A stretch of DNA of 64,000 nucleotides from NCBI GenBank assembly GCA_017533825.1, contig JAFWIE010000071.1:1-64000 (forward strand), in the 5' to 3' direction. The DNA is from Atopobiaceae bacterium. Its GTDB lineage: Bacteria; Actinomycetota; Coriobacteriia; Coriobacteriales; Atopobiaceae. The notes beneath the pieces were generated by a model. It was not told where the DNA came from. It made no database searches and worked only from the letters and a program-made list of their open reading frames with translations. The position numbers and the translations under genes were made by a program. Below are positions 19,131 through 27,533 of the stretch, piece after piece (the first letter of the stretch is position 1; each line of letters starts with the position of its first letter).

Positions 19131-19201
19131 TTTACCGACTATGGTTCGCTCCGTCTTTGCCAACTGGCCTTTTGCGAAGGCCCGTTCCCATAGTCGGTAA
19201 A
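19131..19201 (-). promoter_or_regulatory. Nested hairpin between epimerase and rpiB
   Basis: A perfect 14-bp inverted repeat (19131-19144 with 19188-19201, TTTACCGACTATGG) encloses a smaller hairpin (GGCCTT...AAGGCC, about 19167-19183). It lies between the two isomerase genes on their transcribed strand. It could be an intercistronic terminator/attenuator or an RNA-stability element. Confidence 0.6.
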
Positions 19202-19274
19202 AAGGGCCTGGCGCGGCCGCCGTCGACCGGCGTCGGAGCGCGGACCGGGGCGCGGGACGCCTCCAGCCCGGAGC

Positions 19275-19937
19275 CTAGAGCGCGCGAAGTGCCGCCATCG
19301 TGGTGCCGTAGTCACCACGGCCGAAGAGGCCCGCCGTGCCCAGCACGAAGCCGCGCACACCCATGCCACTCGCCTGGGCGATGCGCTCCGGCGAGCAGTT
19401 GCCGTCCACCAACACCTCGTAGTGATTCGCGCCCTCATGGCTCGCGGCGACGAGCTGCTCGAGCTTGGGATTCACGAAGTCGAGCCACGCCTGCCCTGCG
19501 AACCCGGGGTTGACGGTCATTGCCAGCACGTAGTCGCAGAGCGAGAGCACCGGCTCCACGGCCGAGAAGCTCGTGCCGGGGTTGATGGCGATGCCGGCCT
19601 CCACGCCCAGCTCCCGGATGGTGGCCAGCGTGCGCGCCACGTGCGGGTCGGCCTCGGGGTGCACGTAGATGACCTTGGCGCCCATGGCGGCGAACTTGTC
19701 AACGTAGCGCCCCGGGTTCTCCACCATCATGTGCACGTCGCAGGGAACGGTGGCGTTCTTACAGATCCACTCGATGTCCTGCAGGCCCATGCCGTAGTTG
19801 GGCACGTACGTGCCATCCATGAGGTCGAGGTGGAAGCCGTCGGCTCCGGCGGTTTCGAGCGCCGTCACCTCGTCTGCCAGGTGACCGAAGTCGGCACACA
19901 TCATTGAGGGGAGCAGGAGCTTGCTTTGGGCGGACAT
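19275..19937 (-). CDS. Ribulose-phosphate 3-epimerase family (Rpe/AlsE-like)
   Basis: A 220-residue TIM-barrel epimerase starting MSAQSKLLLPSMMCADFGHL. Conserved metal and catalytic segments are HLDLMDGTYVPN (His and Asp), CDVHMMVENPGRY, the loop MTVNPGFAGQAW, and EVLVDGNCSPER with its catalytic Asp. The DGNC form and the ending GFVLGTAGLFG resemble D-allulose-6-phosphate 3-epimerase (AlsE), where housekeeping Rpe usually has DGGI. I therefore lean to an alternative ketose-phosphate substrate, but the sequence alone does not settle it. It is the first gene after the divergent promoter region with operator-like sites, and rpiB follows downstream. Confidence 0.85.
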   Translation of the reverse strand: MSAQSKLLLPSMMCADFGHLADEVTALETAGADGFHLDLMDGTYVPNYGMGLQDIEWICKNATVPCDVHMMVENPGRYVDKFAAMGAKVIYVHPEADPHVARTLATIRELGVEAGIAINPGTSFSAVEPVLSLCDYVLAMTVNPGFAGQAWLDFVNPKLEQLVAASHEGANHYEVLVDGNCSPERIAQASGMGVRGFVLGTAGLFGRGDYGTTMAALRAL

Positions 19938-19953
19938 GGTGTTCCTTCCTTAC

Positions 19954-19966
19954 GTAACCGTTTAAC
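19954..19966. promoter_or_regulatory. LacI-type operator-like site 1
   Basis: GTAACCGTTTAAC lies 17 bp upstream of the epimerase start. It shares the core AACCGTTTA with sites at 19998 and 20032. The three align to the near-palindrome GTTAACCGTTTAAC, typical of LacI-family operators. Confidence 0.65.
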
Positions 19967-19997
19967 TAAGGAGAGAATAGCAGACAGGAGCAATTGG

Positions 19998-20011
19998 GTT
20001 AATCGTTTTAC
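19998..20011. promoter_or_regulatory. LacI-type operator-like site 2
   Basis: GTTAATCGTTTTAC is the middle of three related sites in the epimerase/lacI divergent region. It carries two changes from the consensus GTTAACCGTTTAAC. Confidence 0.6.
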
Positions 20012-20031
20012 TTCCCTTCATACCATCAACA

Positions 20032-20043
20032 TAAACGGTTAAC
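20032..20043. promoter_or_regulatory. LacI-type operator-like site 3
   Basis: TAAACGGTTAAC is the consensus read on the opposite strand (GTTAACCGTTTA). The repetition in both orientations supports autoregulation by the adjacent LacI-family repressor. Confidence 0.65.
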
Positions 20044-20176
20044 CTCGTTGCTGTTCGCACCTCCCTCGATTTAGCTTGCCCTCCCGCGTGCCGCTATTGC
20101 GCCGCTTGCGTACCCTCCCGCGTGCCGCCCACTCGCCCGCCCACATGCCGCTCGCGCGCCCCATCGCGCGCTGTTG

Positions 20177-20182
20177 TAGAAT
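20177..20182 (+). promoter_or_regulatory. Probable -10 box of lacI-family gene
   Basis: TAGAAT lies 27 bp before the regulator ATG. No strong -35 is visible at the ideal distance. Confidence 0.4.
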
Positions 20183-20209
20183 ACAGACCCACGCAACGAA
20201 GGGATTCCT

Positions 20210-21229
20210 ATGGCCAAGCGCGGTGTTTCCATCTACGACATTGCCCAGCTCGCCGGCGTCAGCACGGCGACGGTCTCGAACGTCCTCAACGAGAAGGGCA
20301 GCTATTCCGCAAAGACGCGCGACCTCGTCTTGCGCATCGCACACGAGCAGGGCTACGTAGCGAACTTTGCGGCAAAGAGCCTACGCGAGGCCAGCACAAA
20401 GACCATCGCCCTTCTCACGCCGGACGTGAGCAACGACTTCTTCTCGACCTTGGTGCTCAGGGTGGAGAGCCTGCTCCACGAGTCAGGCTACACCTCCTAC
20501 ATCTGCAACACCGGAAGCGACGCGGAGCGCGAGGAGCGCTACGTGCGCGACCTTGTGTCCAAGCAGGTGGATGGCCTTGTCTACATAGGCGGAAGGACGC
20601 ACGAGCCCCCGTCCATCGCCGTGGACCTGCCCGTGGTGCATATCGACCATCGCGGCACCATCGACATGCGGCGCGAGACCTACGTGGAGAACGACATACA
20701 CGCGATGGGTTACGACATGACCCAGAACCTCATTGATCACGGATGCACGCGCGTTGCGTTGGCAAGCGTCTCGGCAACGGTCTATCACCGCGGAGATCAA
20801 GACCAAGTGGCGGGATACCTTCGCTGCCTCGAGGATCACGGCATGCCGTTGGACGAGAATCTCGTCCTCAAGGGGCCCCATCAGCAGTCGAGTCTGGTGG
20901 AGGCCGCACAGCTGGTGCGCGACTGCCTGGATGCGGGCCACGCGTTCGACGGCGTTGTCGCCCTCGGCGACCGCGTCGCGCTCGGTGTGGTGAACGCACT
21001 CAAGGAGCGCGGGGTCGCCGTGGGACGCGATGTGCGCGTCATCGGCATGGACGACTCCATCTATTCGCGCGTCTCCACGCCCGCCATCTCGACGGTGCGG
21101 CGCAACACGGCGGCGCTCGCCGAACGCGGCGCCCAGGCGATGCTTGCGATGCTGGGCGACGACAAGGACGTCGAGGCACACGTGCTGGTGCCGCACGAGA
21201 TCGTGGAGCGCGCCACCACCCTCGGCTAG
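20210..21229 (+). CDS. LacI-family transcriptional regulator
   Basis: A 339-residue repressor with the classic N-terminal helix-turn-helix (SIYDIAQLAGVSTATVSNVL, residues about 7-26), the hinge (about 50-60) and a periplasmic-binding-like effector domain to the end (DGLVYIGGR, DGVVALGDRVALGV, VIGMDDSIYSRVSTPAIS). Length is normal. The start ATG follows GAAGGG. It is divergent from the epimerase/rpiB genes, and three sites with the consensus GTTAACCGTTTAAC lie in the shared upstream region. It therefore probably represses that operon and itself, and releases on binding a sugar or sugar phosphate. The effector cannot be read from the sequence. Confidence 0.92.
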   Translation: MAKRGVSIYDIAQLAGVSTATVSNVLNEKGSYSAKTRDLVLRIAHEQGYVANFAAKSLREASTKTIALLTPDVSNDFFSTLVLRVESLLHESGYTSYICNTGSDAEREERYVRDLVSKQVDGLVYIGGRTHEPPSIAVDLPVVHIDHRGTIDMRRETYVENDIHAMGYDMTQNLIDHGCTRVALASVSATVYHRGDQDQVAGYLRCLEDHGMPLDENLVLKGPHQQSSLVEAAQLVRDCLDAGHAFDGVVALGDRVALGVVNALKERGVAVGRDVRVIGMDDSIYSRVSTPAISTVRRNTAALAERGAQAMLAMLGDDKDVEAHVLVPHEIVERATTLG

Positions 21230-21417
21230 ACGAGCGGACTACGCGCATCTCACAAGCACGTGGAGCCCGCACGCCGACGAGCAGGCGCGCGGCCACAGCA
21301 ACCCGCCACGACCCCACGCCTGCCCGTACTCTGCTCACATTCCTAGGTACTTTGTTTCTCACGCCCGCGACACTCGCGCCTGCGTTTACAAAGGAATAGT
21401 GGTATCGGTAGGTCAAA

Positions 21418-24400
21418 TCACTGAGAGATGATCATCGACTCGCCCCAAGGCATACGCTCGACCACGCGTTCGACCACCTCTTCCACAAGGAAGACGGCCA
21501 GCTTTCGGTTGCCTGGCAGTGTGAAGGTCCACTGTTCTCCGCCGGGCCATTCTTCACGCTTATCTGGCTCTCCGAGCAGGGCGATGACCTCGTCTGCAGA
21601 CATTCCACGTACGACTTGGCTCGCATCAGCCTCAGGTTTCTCCTCAGGCTCCTCTTCGCCATCCTGCTGTGCAGCAGCCCCATAAGCCGCCGTACCAACC
21701 GGTATCATCTGCTTCTGATTGTCGAGACGCGTGGTGGTCACCTGCTGTGCCTGCGTCGGACGACCCCAATCGGTGTAGACGGTGAGCGTACAGGTGGCCG
21801 GCCCAAAGATGGCTTGCTGGTGCGAGGCATAGTAGTGCGCCCGAATGTCGTAGACACCGTCCTGCGCCTGGCGTGTCTCGTAGAGCTCGGGGCCGAAGCC
21901 ATCGGTGATGTCCTCCGACACCCGACCGCCCGAAGTGGTGTAGCGATGCCCGTAGTACGCCTCCTCGCCGGAAGGCTCTGTCACGTGGATGTCGACGTCA
22001 GTCTCATCGGCATCCCAGGCGAGTGTGATGCGTAGGTCGCAGTCCAGCACGCCCTCGAGGTCCTCACCCAGCGACGGCAGCTCCGGCGCACAGCCCCAGT
22101 TCTGCGCATCCACCCAGGCACGCAAGACGTTGTACTCCTCCACAGCAAAGAGACCGATGGCCATCGGGCGGCGTGACCAAGGCGTGAGCGCAATGTGACG
22201 GTAGAACTCGCCCGCTTCGGTGGCGTATGCACGAGCTGCTTCTTCATCGCCCTCGGCAAACGCCGCACGCGCAAACTCGACAAGGACGAGTGCCACGTCA
22301 CGATGACTCTGGGAGTCCTCCCGACGCATGTGTAACACCCGACGCAGGGCTACCAACGCTTGTCCGAGCCGTCCCGTCTCGCGCAGCCGCCAGCCCATCA
22401 CCCGCAGGAGCGCCGGATCATCCACACGAAGCTCCGCGAGATTCGTGAGCACCGTGATGCCAAAGTCCTCATCGTCATGAGCCAAGAACCAGCCCGCACA
22501 GTCGAGGAAGAACGACGGGCTCGTGCGATACTGTGCACGCTGATTGAAATATGCCGATCGAACCGCGTCGATGCCCTGTTCAAAAGCCTTGTCGAACTCC
22601 TTGAGGTAGGGGGCGTTGGGCATCCAAGGCATCACACGAACTGACGATGTCGGCGTAGCATTCTGCACGCTCGAATCCTCGGCAAGCCCCTCTTCCTCGA
22701 TGAAGTCAAAGCTTGCCTCGAAGGCCCCGGTATCCCCTAGGGAAGCGTCGGCCATCGCAGCAAGCGGGCGGCGCGCCTCACGTCGAGAGGCTCTGCGCGC
22801 GTAGCTCACATCACGATCGTCTTCGTCAAAGACGTCCGAGATGGCCAATCGCAACCTCGACCGATAGTTTTCTGGCAGGCCAGTAGGCCTCGGCGCGCTG
22901 TCGGGCATCGATACGCTTTCTGGCAAGGCTTCAACAAACAGGGGGGATGGGTCGCCCCCAAAGTCGCCCTCGCCCATCCGGCGAGGCAGACGGAATCCGC
23001 AGATGTAGCAGACGCGTTCGCCACGCGTCAACGGAGAGCCGCAGCGCGGACAGAAGCCCCCGTCGCGGATACTAGTCGCAGCGCGAACGGCAGCCTCCTT
23101 GGAGTGCTCCCACCATGACAGCGTGTGTTCCCATTGTCTCGCCAGATTCCTGCGATGCATGTTTTGAGTTTCTTGTGGGCTGAAGAGGTTCATCCTTCCC
23201 GCACGAGCGCGAAGCCACGCATCATGCATGCGCTCCCACGACGCAGGTGGCTCGATGTCGTAGCGTAGCCATTGGTCGAGCTCCTCCAGCACCATAAGCG
23301 ACGTGGCGGGCGACACTACTCCAAAACGCCGGCCCAACGAGAGAAGCTCATCGGCGTTCTCGCTGGCACGCACCGAGAGCTGTGCAACCCTGCGCGCAGC
23401 CCACGCTGCGGCAAGGACGTCGCCGGAACGCGCGGTGCATTGAGCCAGCGAGAAAACCGTGCCCTCGTCACCAAAGCTGAGACTCACCTCGTCATCGACC
23501 AGGCGACCGATAACGCAACGTCTTCCGCTGCCCATCAGTCCCGCGTCACAGACGTCAGCGATACCCGTACCACGCACGTCAAGCAGCCTCTGCGGGTTTG
23601 CCGCGTCGAAGGCCAAGGCAAACTCACGCACGTTGCGCGGCGCATGGTCAAGCCCAAACACCAGCCCACGACAGGCCTGGCTGAGCGCCTCCGCATCACG
23701 CTCGGCGCCCGTGACCACAGCCAAGGCATCGCAGCCCTCCGGCAGCTCGAACGGTTTGTCGGAGAGTGTATCGAGGCCATCGGAGAAGATCAGGCAGGCG
23801 CTACCGGCAGCGGCACCAGCACACGCCTGCGATAGGCCTTCGAGCGCACGTGCCAACTCCGCAAGGTTGGTAGCGCCGTCGTACGAGAGACCTGCGATGT
23901 AGCGCGCCAGCTCGTCGACATCGGAGAACTCCCGCACCTCAAGCACACGGTCGGCAAAGACAACCAGGCGCAGAGTCTTGATGGACCCAGCCCCGCCGTA
24001 ACAGCGAACCAGCTCGATCTCCCGTCGATGGTCCATCTCGGCACGCGAGCCGGAGGCATCCCACAGCACCGTGAGGTCCGTGATGTCAGGAACGTCTTGC
24101 GTCGATGCCTCGGCCGGTAGCTTCTCAGACGCCACGAACCACACGTCACCCGCTGCACTGCGTTCCGTCAGCACAAAGCGCGTCGGCAATGCGGGCAACG
24201 TAATGCGCAGCGGGCCATGTGCCGTCAGGTGCACCCCCTCGTGATGCAGTGACCAGCATCCCTGCTGCTCGCTCAACGACAACCCGTCGATGCCCGAGAC
24301 AATCGGGCGTGCGGCATCTTCTGCAAGCTGTTCGATGTCGATGGTCAAGCTGCAAGTTTCGGGAGACTCGGAAGGAAGCGGCAAATCGAGGTATGCCTCG

Positions 24401-24903
24401 CCTTCTCTTCCAAAGGAAAGCGGCGTCACATAGCGCAGGCGCAGCGACCTGCTTCCCCTCGCCGGTACGGGATACACCCGCGTACGATAGAGGTTGCCTC
24501 GCACTGCCTCAACAAGGCCGGGATCGGCACCGCGACGCTGCTCCGTCTCGAACGCGACGCGTGCCTTCTCCTGCTCTACGACCACGCCATCAATCATCTG
24601 GCCATCGATCTCGAGAGCGTAACCACACACGATGGCGCCATCGGGCATGGGAATAGAGACTGACACGCTGATGGGACGACGGTTGGGGTTGCCGATCTCG
24701 AGCGTCTGGATAACTTCCGCATGCAGGCCTGTGACGTTCGCCTGCAAGTCAAGTCGCTTGATCGTGCATGGCTTGTCGTCCGACTCACGCGCTGTCACAT
24801 CTAGCCAGTGCACGGGCAGCTGCCCCTCGCCCACATCCGACGACGGAACCGCCCCCACACCGTGCTGCTGCCTGCCAAACAACCTACCCCACAGATTGCT
24901 CAT
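21418..24903 (-). CDS. Large VIT / VWA-like / zinc-ribbon / DUF2135 protein
   Basis: A 1,161-residue protein with no signal peptide or membrane segment. The start MSNLWGRLFG has AGGAGG upstream. Domains in order: VIT (about 45-180; NVTGLHAEVIQTLEIGNPNR, IPMPDGAIVCGYALEIDG); a VWA-like domain with the MIDAS motif DASGS (about residue 281); a helical linker; a single zinc ribbon CPRCG...CYICG (about 614-632); a long tetratricopeptide-like helical region (LAELRVDDPALLRVMGWRLR, about 820-930); DUF2135 (about 958-1060; ITLAWDADETDVDIHVTEPS, YGHRYTTSGGRVSEDITDGF); and a short BamE/SmpA-like end (GMSADEVIALLGEPDKREEW). VIT-VWA proteins usually bind metal and partner proteins. The function of this combination is unknown. 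It is a single gene flanked by non-related neighbours. Confidence 0.85.
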   Translation of the reverse strand: MSNLWGRLFGRQQHGVGAVPSSDVGEGQLPVHWLDVTARESDDKPCTIKRLDLQANVTGLHAEVIQTLEIGNPNRRPISVSVSIPMPDGAIVCGYALEIDGQMIDGVVVEQEKARVAFETEQRRGADPGLVEAVRGNLYRTRVYPVPARGSRSLRLRYVTPLSFGREGEAYLDLPLPSESPETCSLTIDIEQLAEDAARPIVSGIDGLSLSEQQGCWSLHHEGVHLTAHGPLRITLPALPTRFVLTERSAAGDVWFVASEKLPAEASTQDVPDITDLTVLWDASGSRAEMDHRREIELVRCYGGAGSIKTLRLVVFADRVLEVREFSDVDELARYIAGLSYDGATNLAELARALEGLSQACAGAAAGSACLIFSDGLDTLSDKPFELPEGCDALAVVTGAERDAEALSQACRGLVFGLDHAPRNVREFALAFDAANPQRLLDVRGTGIADVCDAGLMGSGRRCVIGRLVDDEVSLSFGDEGTVFSLAQCTARSGDVLAAAWAARRVAQLSVRASENADELLSLGRRFGVVSPATSLMVLEELDQWLRYDIEPPASWERMHDAWLRARAGRMNLFSPQETQNMHRRNLARQWEHTLSWWEHSKEAAVRAATSIRDGGFCPRCGSPLTRGERVCYICGFRLPRRMGEGDFGGDPSPLFVEALPESVSMPDSAPRPTGLPENYRSRLRLAISDVFDEDDRDVSYARRASRREARRPLAAMADASLGDTGAFEASFDFIEEEGLAEDSSVQNATPTSSVRVMPWMPNAPYLKEFDKAFEQGIDAVRSAYFNQRAQYRTSPSFFLDCAGWFLAHDDEDFGITVLTNLAELRVDDPALLRVMGWRLRETGRLGQALVALRRVLHMRREDSQSHRDVALVLVEFARAAFAEGDEEAARAYATEAGEFYRHIALTPWSRRPMAIGLFAVEEYNVLRAWVDAQNWGCAPELPSLGEDLEGVLDCDLRITLAWDADETDVDIHVTEPSGEEAYYGHRYTTSGGRVSEDITDGFGPELYETRQAQDGVYDIRAHYYASHQQAIFGPATCTLTVYTDWGRPTQAQQVTTTRLDNQKQMIPVGTAAYGAAAQQDGEEEPEEKPEADASQVVRGMSADEVIALLGEPDKREEWPGGEQWTFTLPGNRKLAVFLVEEVVERVVERMPWGESMIISQ

Positions 24904-25023
24904 GTGCCCCTCCTCGCATGTGCATGGGCCCGTTGTGTACGGGCTTCTTTGCTGGCGTCCAGTGCTGCCACAGTGCCATCAGTCAACCATCAACCATGAA
25001 TCATACCTAAGAGCATAGTAGAC

Positions 25024-25106
25024 GGAAACAGGGGCGCGGGAAACAGGGGACGGGAAACAGGGGACGGGTTTTTCGTTCCACGCGCGGGTGGAACAGTGGA
25101 ACAGGG
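25024..25106. repeat. Palindromic repeat family A, copy 2 (at GH1 truncation point)
   Basis: Three tandem part-units (AAACAGGGGACGGG type) lead into GGGACGGGTTTTTCGTTCCA and then GTGGAACAGTGGAACAGGGG. The element ends directly where homology to GH1 begins, so it marks the breakpoint that removed the 5' part of the gene. Confidence 0.85.
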
Positions 25107-26042
25107 GACTACACCTGCTACGTGGCTACCGTCGTCGAGCACTTCAAGGGCCGCATCAAGTACTACGTGCCCTTCAACGAATACAACTGCATATGGATTG
25201 ACCGTGCCTACATGACGGGCACCCCGGTCGAGAACGACACCGACATGTTCCGCGTCATCCACCACATGGACATGTGCTATGCGCACGCCTGCGAGATCGT
25301 CCACCGTGTGGACCCCGAGGCCAAGGTCGGCACCAACATCGCCAACAACATCGCCTACCCTGCGAGCCCGCGCCCCGAGGATGTGGAAGAGACCGAGAAG
25401 CACAAGTACTTCATAGGCTGGGGCTTCACCGACATCCAGACACGCGGGTATTACCCCAAGTACTTCCTCAACCGCTTTGAGGGTGTGGACTTTGACACCA
25501 TCATCGCCGACGGTGACCTCGCCTACATGAAGGAGCACATCAAGCCCGATTTCATCAGCCTTACCTACTATTTCACCACGGTGATTGCCGAAGGCGAGAA
25601 GTCCGGCAACGCCATGAGCACCGGCCACGTGAACCCCTACTGCGACCACACCGAGTGGGGCTGGTCCATCGAGCCCTACGGCTTCTATCTCATGCTCATG
25701 GAGTACTGGCACCGCTACCAGCTTCCCATCCTCGTTCTTGAGAATGGCCTCGGGCATCGCGACGCGCTCGTCGAGGAGGATGGCGAGCTGCGCGTGCACG
25801 ACCAGAACCGCATCAAGTTCTTGCGCGACCACATCCAGTGGATGGCCAAGGCCGTCGACGACGGCGTGGAGATGGTGGGATACTGCACTTGGGCGGCCAT
25901 CGACCTCTACAGCACCCGCGAGGGCTTCGGCAAGCGCTACGGCTTCGTGTACATCGACGCGGATCACGACTTCAAGCGCATCAAGAAGGACTCGTTTGAC
26001 TGGTATAAGAACGTTATCACCAGCAACGGAGAGATTCTGTAG
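25107..26042 (+). pseudogene. 5'-truncated GH1 6-phospho-beta-glucosidase
   Basis: The frame encodes the last 311 residues of a GH1 enzyme and ends intact. The first about 120-170 residues of a normal 450-490 residue GH1 (beginning xxFLWGxAxxAxQxEG) are missing. The general acid/base segment (YYVPFNEYNC), the nucleophile segment (LVLENGLG) and the phosphate-binding segment (GKRYGFVYID, Lys and Tyr) are all retained. The GTG at 25122 could be used but has no convincing ribosome site, and half the TIM barrel would be absent. The sequence starts exactly at a family A repeat and is followed by another copy. It is most likely a non-functional remnant of a paralogue of the intact GH1 at 27534-28988. 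Confidence 0.8.
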
Positions 26043-26151
26043 AACAGGGGACGTGAACAGGGGACGGGTTTTTCGTTCCACGTCCCCTGTTTGGAACAAA
26101 TAACCCGTCCCCTGTTCCATGGAACAAATAACCCGTCCCCTGTTCCACACC
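26043..26151. repeat. Palindromic repeat family A, copy 3 (compound)
   Basis: This begins directly at the stop codon of the truncated GH1. It holds GGGACGGGTTTTTCGTTCCA, then two inverted partial copies (GGAACAAATAACCCGTCCCC twice). It is longer and more rearranged than the other copies, suggesting successive insertion or recombination. Confidence 0.85.
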
Positions 26152-26202
26152 TCCCTCGTTGTCGCGCAGCGCGGCATACGCCATGGGTGGTCAAGCGCAG
26201 TC

Positions 26203-27330
26203 TTATGCCATCATCTCGGCGAAGTCGGCGAGCACGCCCGGGATGTCGATCTGCTGCGGGCACACCGCCGCGCAGCTGCCGCAGCCGATACAGGCGCTGG
26301 GCTGCTTGTCGTCGGGGAGCGCGCCCAAGGCCATCGGCGCGATGAAGCCGCCGCCCGTAAACTTGTGCTCGTTGTACAGGGCGATAAGGTGCGGAATGTC
26401 GAGCTCCATAGGGCAGTGGCTCGTGCAGTAGTGGCAGGCGGTACAGGGCACGCCAGTGGCCATGGCGTCACCGATTCCCAGCACGGCGTCCCACTCCTCC
26501 TGAGAGAGGGGCTTGTCCTCGGCCCAGGTGGCGACGTTCTGCTGCAGCTGCTCCATGTTGGACATGCCGGAGAGCACCATGGTTATCTCGGGCACCGTCT
26601 GCAGGAAGCGGAAGGCCCAGGCGGGAATGGTCTCCTCGGGACGCAGGGCATTGAGCGTGGCCGCATGCCCCTCGGGCAGCGTGGCCAGCTTGCCACCGCG
26701 CAGCGGCTCCATCACCCACACGGGGATGCCGTACTGGCCGAGCAGCGCCACCTTGTCGGCATCCTTCTGGAAATGCCAGTCGATGTAGTTGAGCTGCAGC
26801 TGACAGAACTCCATGTGCTCGCCGTACTTCTCGAGGAAGGCCTTAAGCACGGGAAGTGCGCCATGGCACGAGAAACCCAAGTGGCGAATGCGTCGGGCCT
26901 TCCTTTGCTCGAGCAGGTACGCCAAGGTGCCGAATCGGTCGTCGGCGAGGTAGTCGTCGATGTTGGACTCGGTCACGTTGTGGCAGAGATAGAAGTCGAA
27001 GTGGTCGACTCCGCACTTCTCGAGCTGGCGCTCGAAGATCTGCTCGACCTTGCCAAAGTTACTGTTGTCGTAACCCGGGAACTTGGTGGCCAGGTAGAAG
27101 CTCTCACGCGGATACTTGGCAAGCGCGCGTCCAAGCACCTCCTCGGAATGGCCGCCGTGGTAGCCCCATGCCGTGTCGTAGTAGTTGATGCCCTGCTCCA
27201 TGGCGTAGTCAACCATGGCCGCTGCGGCAGGCTCGTCAATCACATGGTCGTCTCCGTCAACGACGGGCAGGCGCATGGCACCGAGACCAAGGCCAGACAG
27301 CTTGAGGTCCTGGAAGTCGCGATAAATCAT
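26203..27330 (-). CDS. Aldo/keto reductase with C-terminal 4Fe-4S ferredoxin domain
   Basis: A 375-residue protein. The start MIYRDFQDLKLSGLG was chosen at the second of two close ATGs (27330) because GAGGAG then sits 6 nt away; the ATG at 27336 overlaps it. The N-terminal AKR barrel shows GLGAMRLPVVDG, the catalytic-type segment YDTAWGYHGGHSEEVLG (Asp/Tyr), ATKFPGYDN, and HLGFSCHG. The C-terminus has two clusters, CTACHYCTSHCP and CIGCGSCAAVCP, a ferredoxin-like pair common in anaerobe AKRs. It probably uses NAD(P)H or ferredoxin to reduce sugar-derived carbonyls. It is codirectional with the GH1 and PTS genes upstream, so it may belong to the beta-glucoside cluster, though a family A palindrome separates them. 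Confidence 0.9.
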   Translation of the reverse strand: MIYRDFQDLKLSGLGLGAMRLPVVDGDDHVIDEPAAAAMVDYAMEQGINYYDTAWGYHGGHSEEVLGRALAKYPRESFYLATKFPGYDNSNFGKVEQIFERQLEKCGVDHFDFYLCHNVTESNIDDYLADDRFGTLAYLLEQRKARRIRHLGFSCHGALPVLKAFLEKYGEHMEFCQLQLNYIDWHFQKDADKVALLGQYGIPVWVMEPLRGGKLATLPEGHAATLNALRPEETIPAWAFRFLQTVPEITMVLSGMSNMEQLQQNVATWAEDKPLSQEEWDAVLGIGDAMATGVPCTACHYCTSHCPMELDIPHLIALYNEHKFTGGGFIAPMALGALPDDKQPSACIGCGSCAAVCPQQIDIPGVLADFAEMMA

Positions 27331-27458
27331 GAGCATCTCCTCTTCTGGTTATAGTCCATCGCTACAGCCTTCTTCGTTTCTCATTCTGGCATGGAGAGCT
27401 TCTGCGCACCAATACTTATAGGCTTTCACGTGATATACGTATGACGCATAGCTTGCGG

Positions 27459-27523
27459 TGGAACAGGGGACGGGTTTTTCGTTCCACGCGAAGCGTGGAA
27501 CGAAAAACCCGTCCCCTGTTCCA
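27459..27523. repeat. Palindromic repeat family A, copy 4 (perfect hairpin)
   Basis: A perfect 31-bp inverted repeat (27459-27489 with 27493-27523) with only GAA as loop. It lies 10 bp after the GH1 stop codon, so on the minus strand it would form a very stable 3' hairpin and could terminate GH1 transcription. Confidence 0.92.
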
Positions 27524-27533
27524 TGTTCCAGAC

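Noticed and set aside
25122..26042. GTG at 25122 as the start of a functional GH1 enzyme
   Set aside because: No ribosome site, and the N-terminal half-barrel is missing at a repeat boundary.
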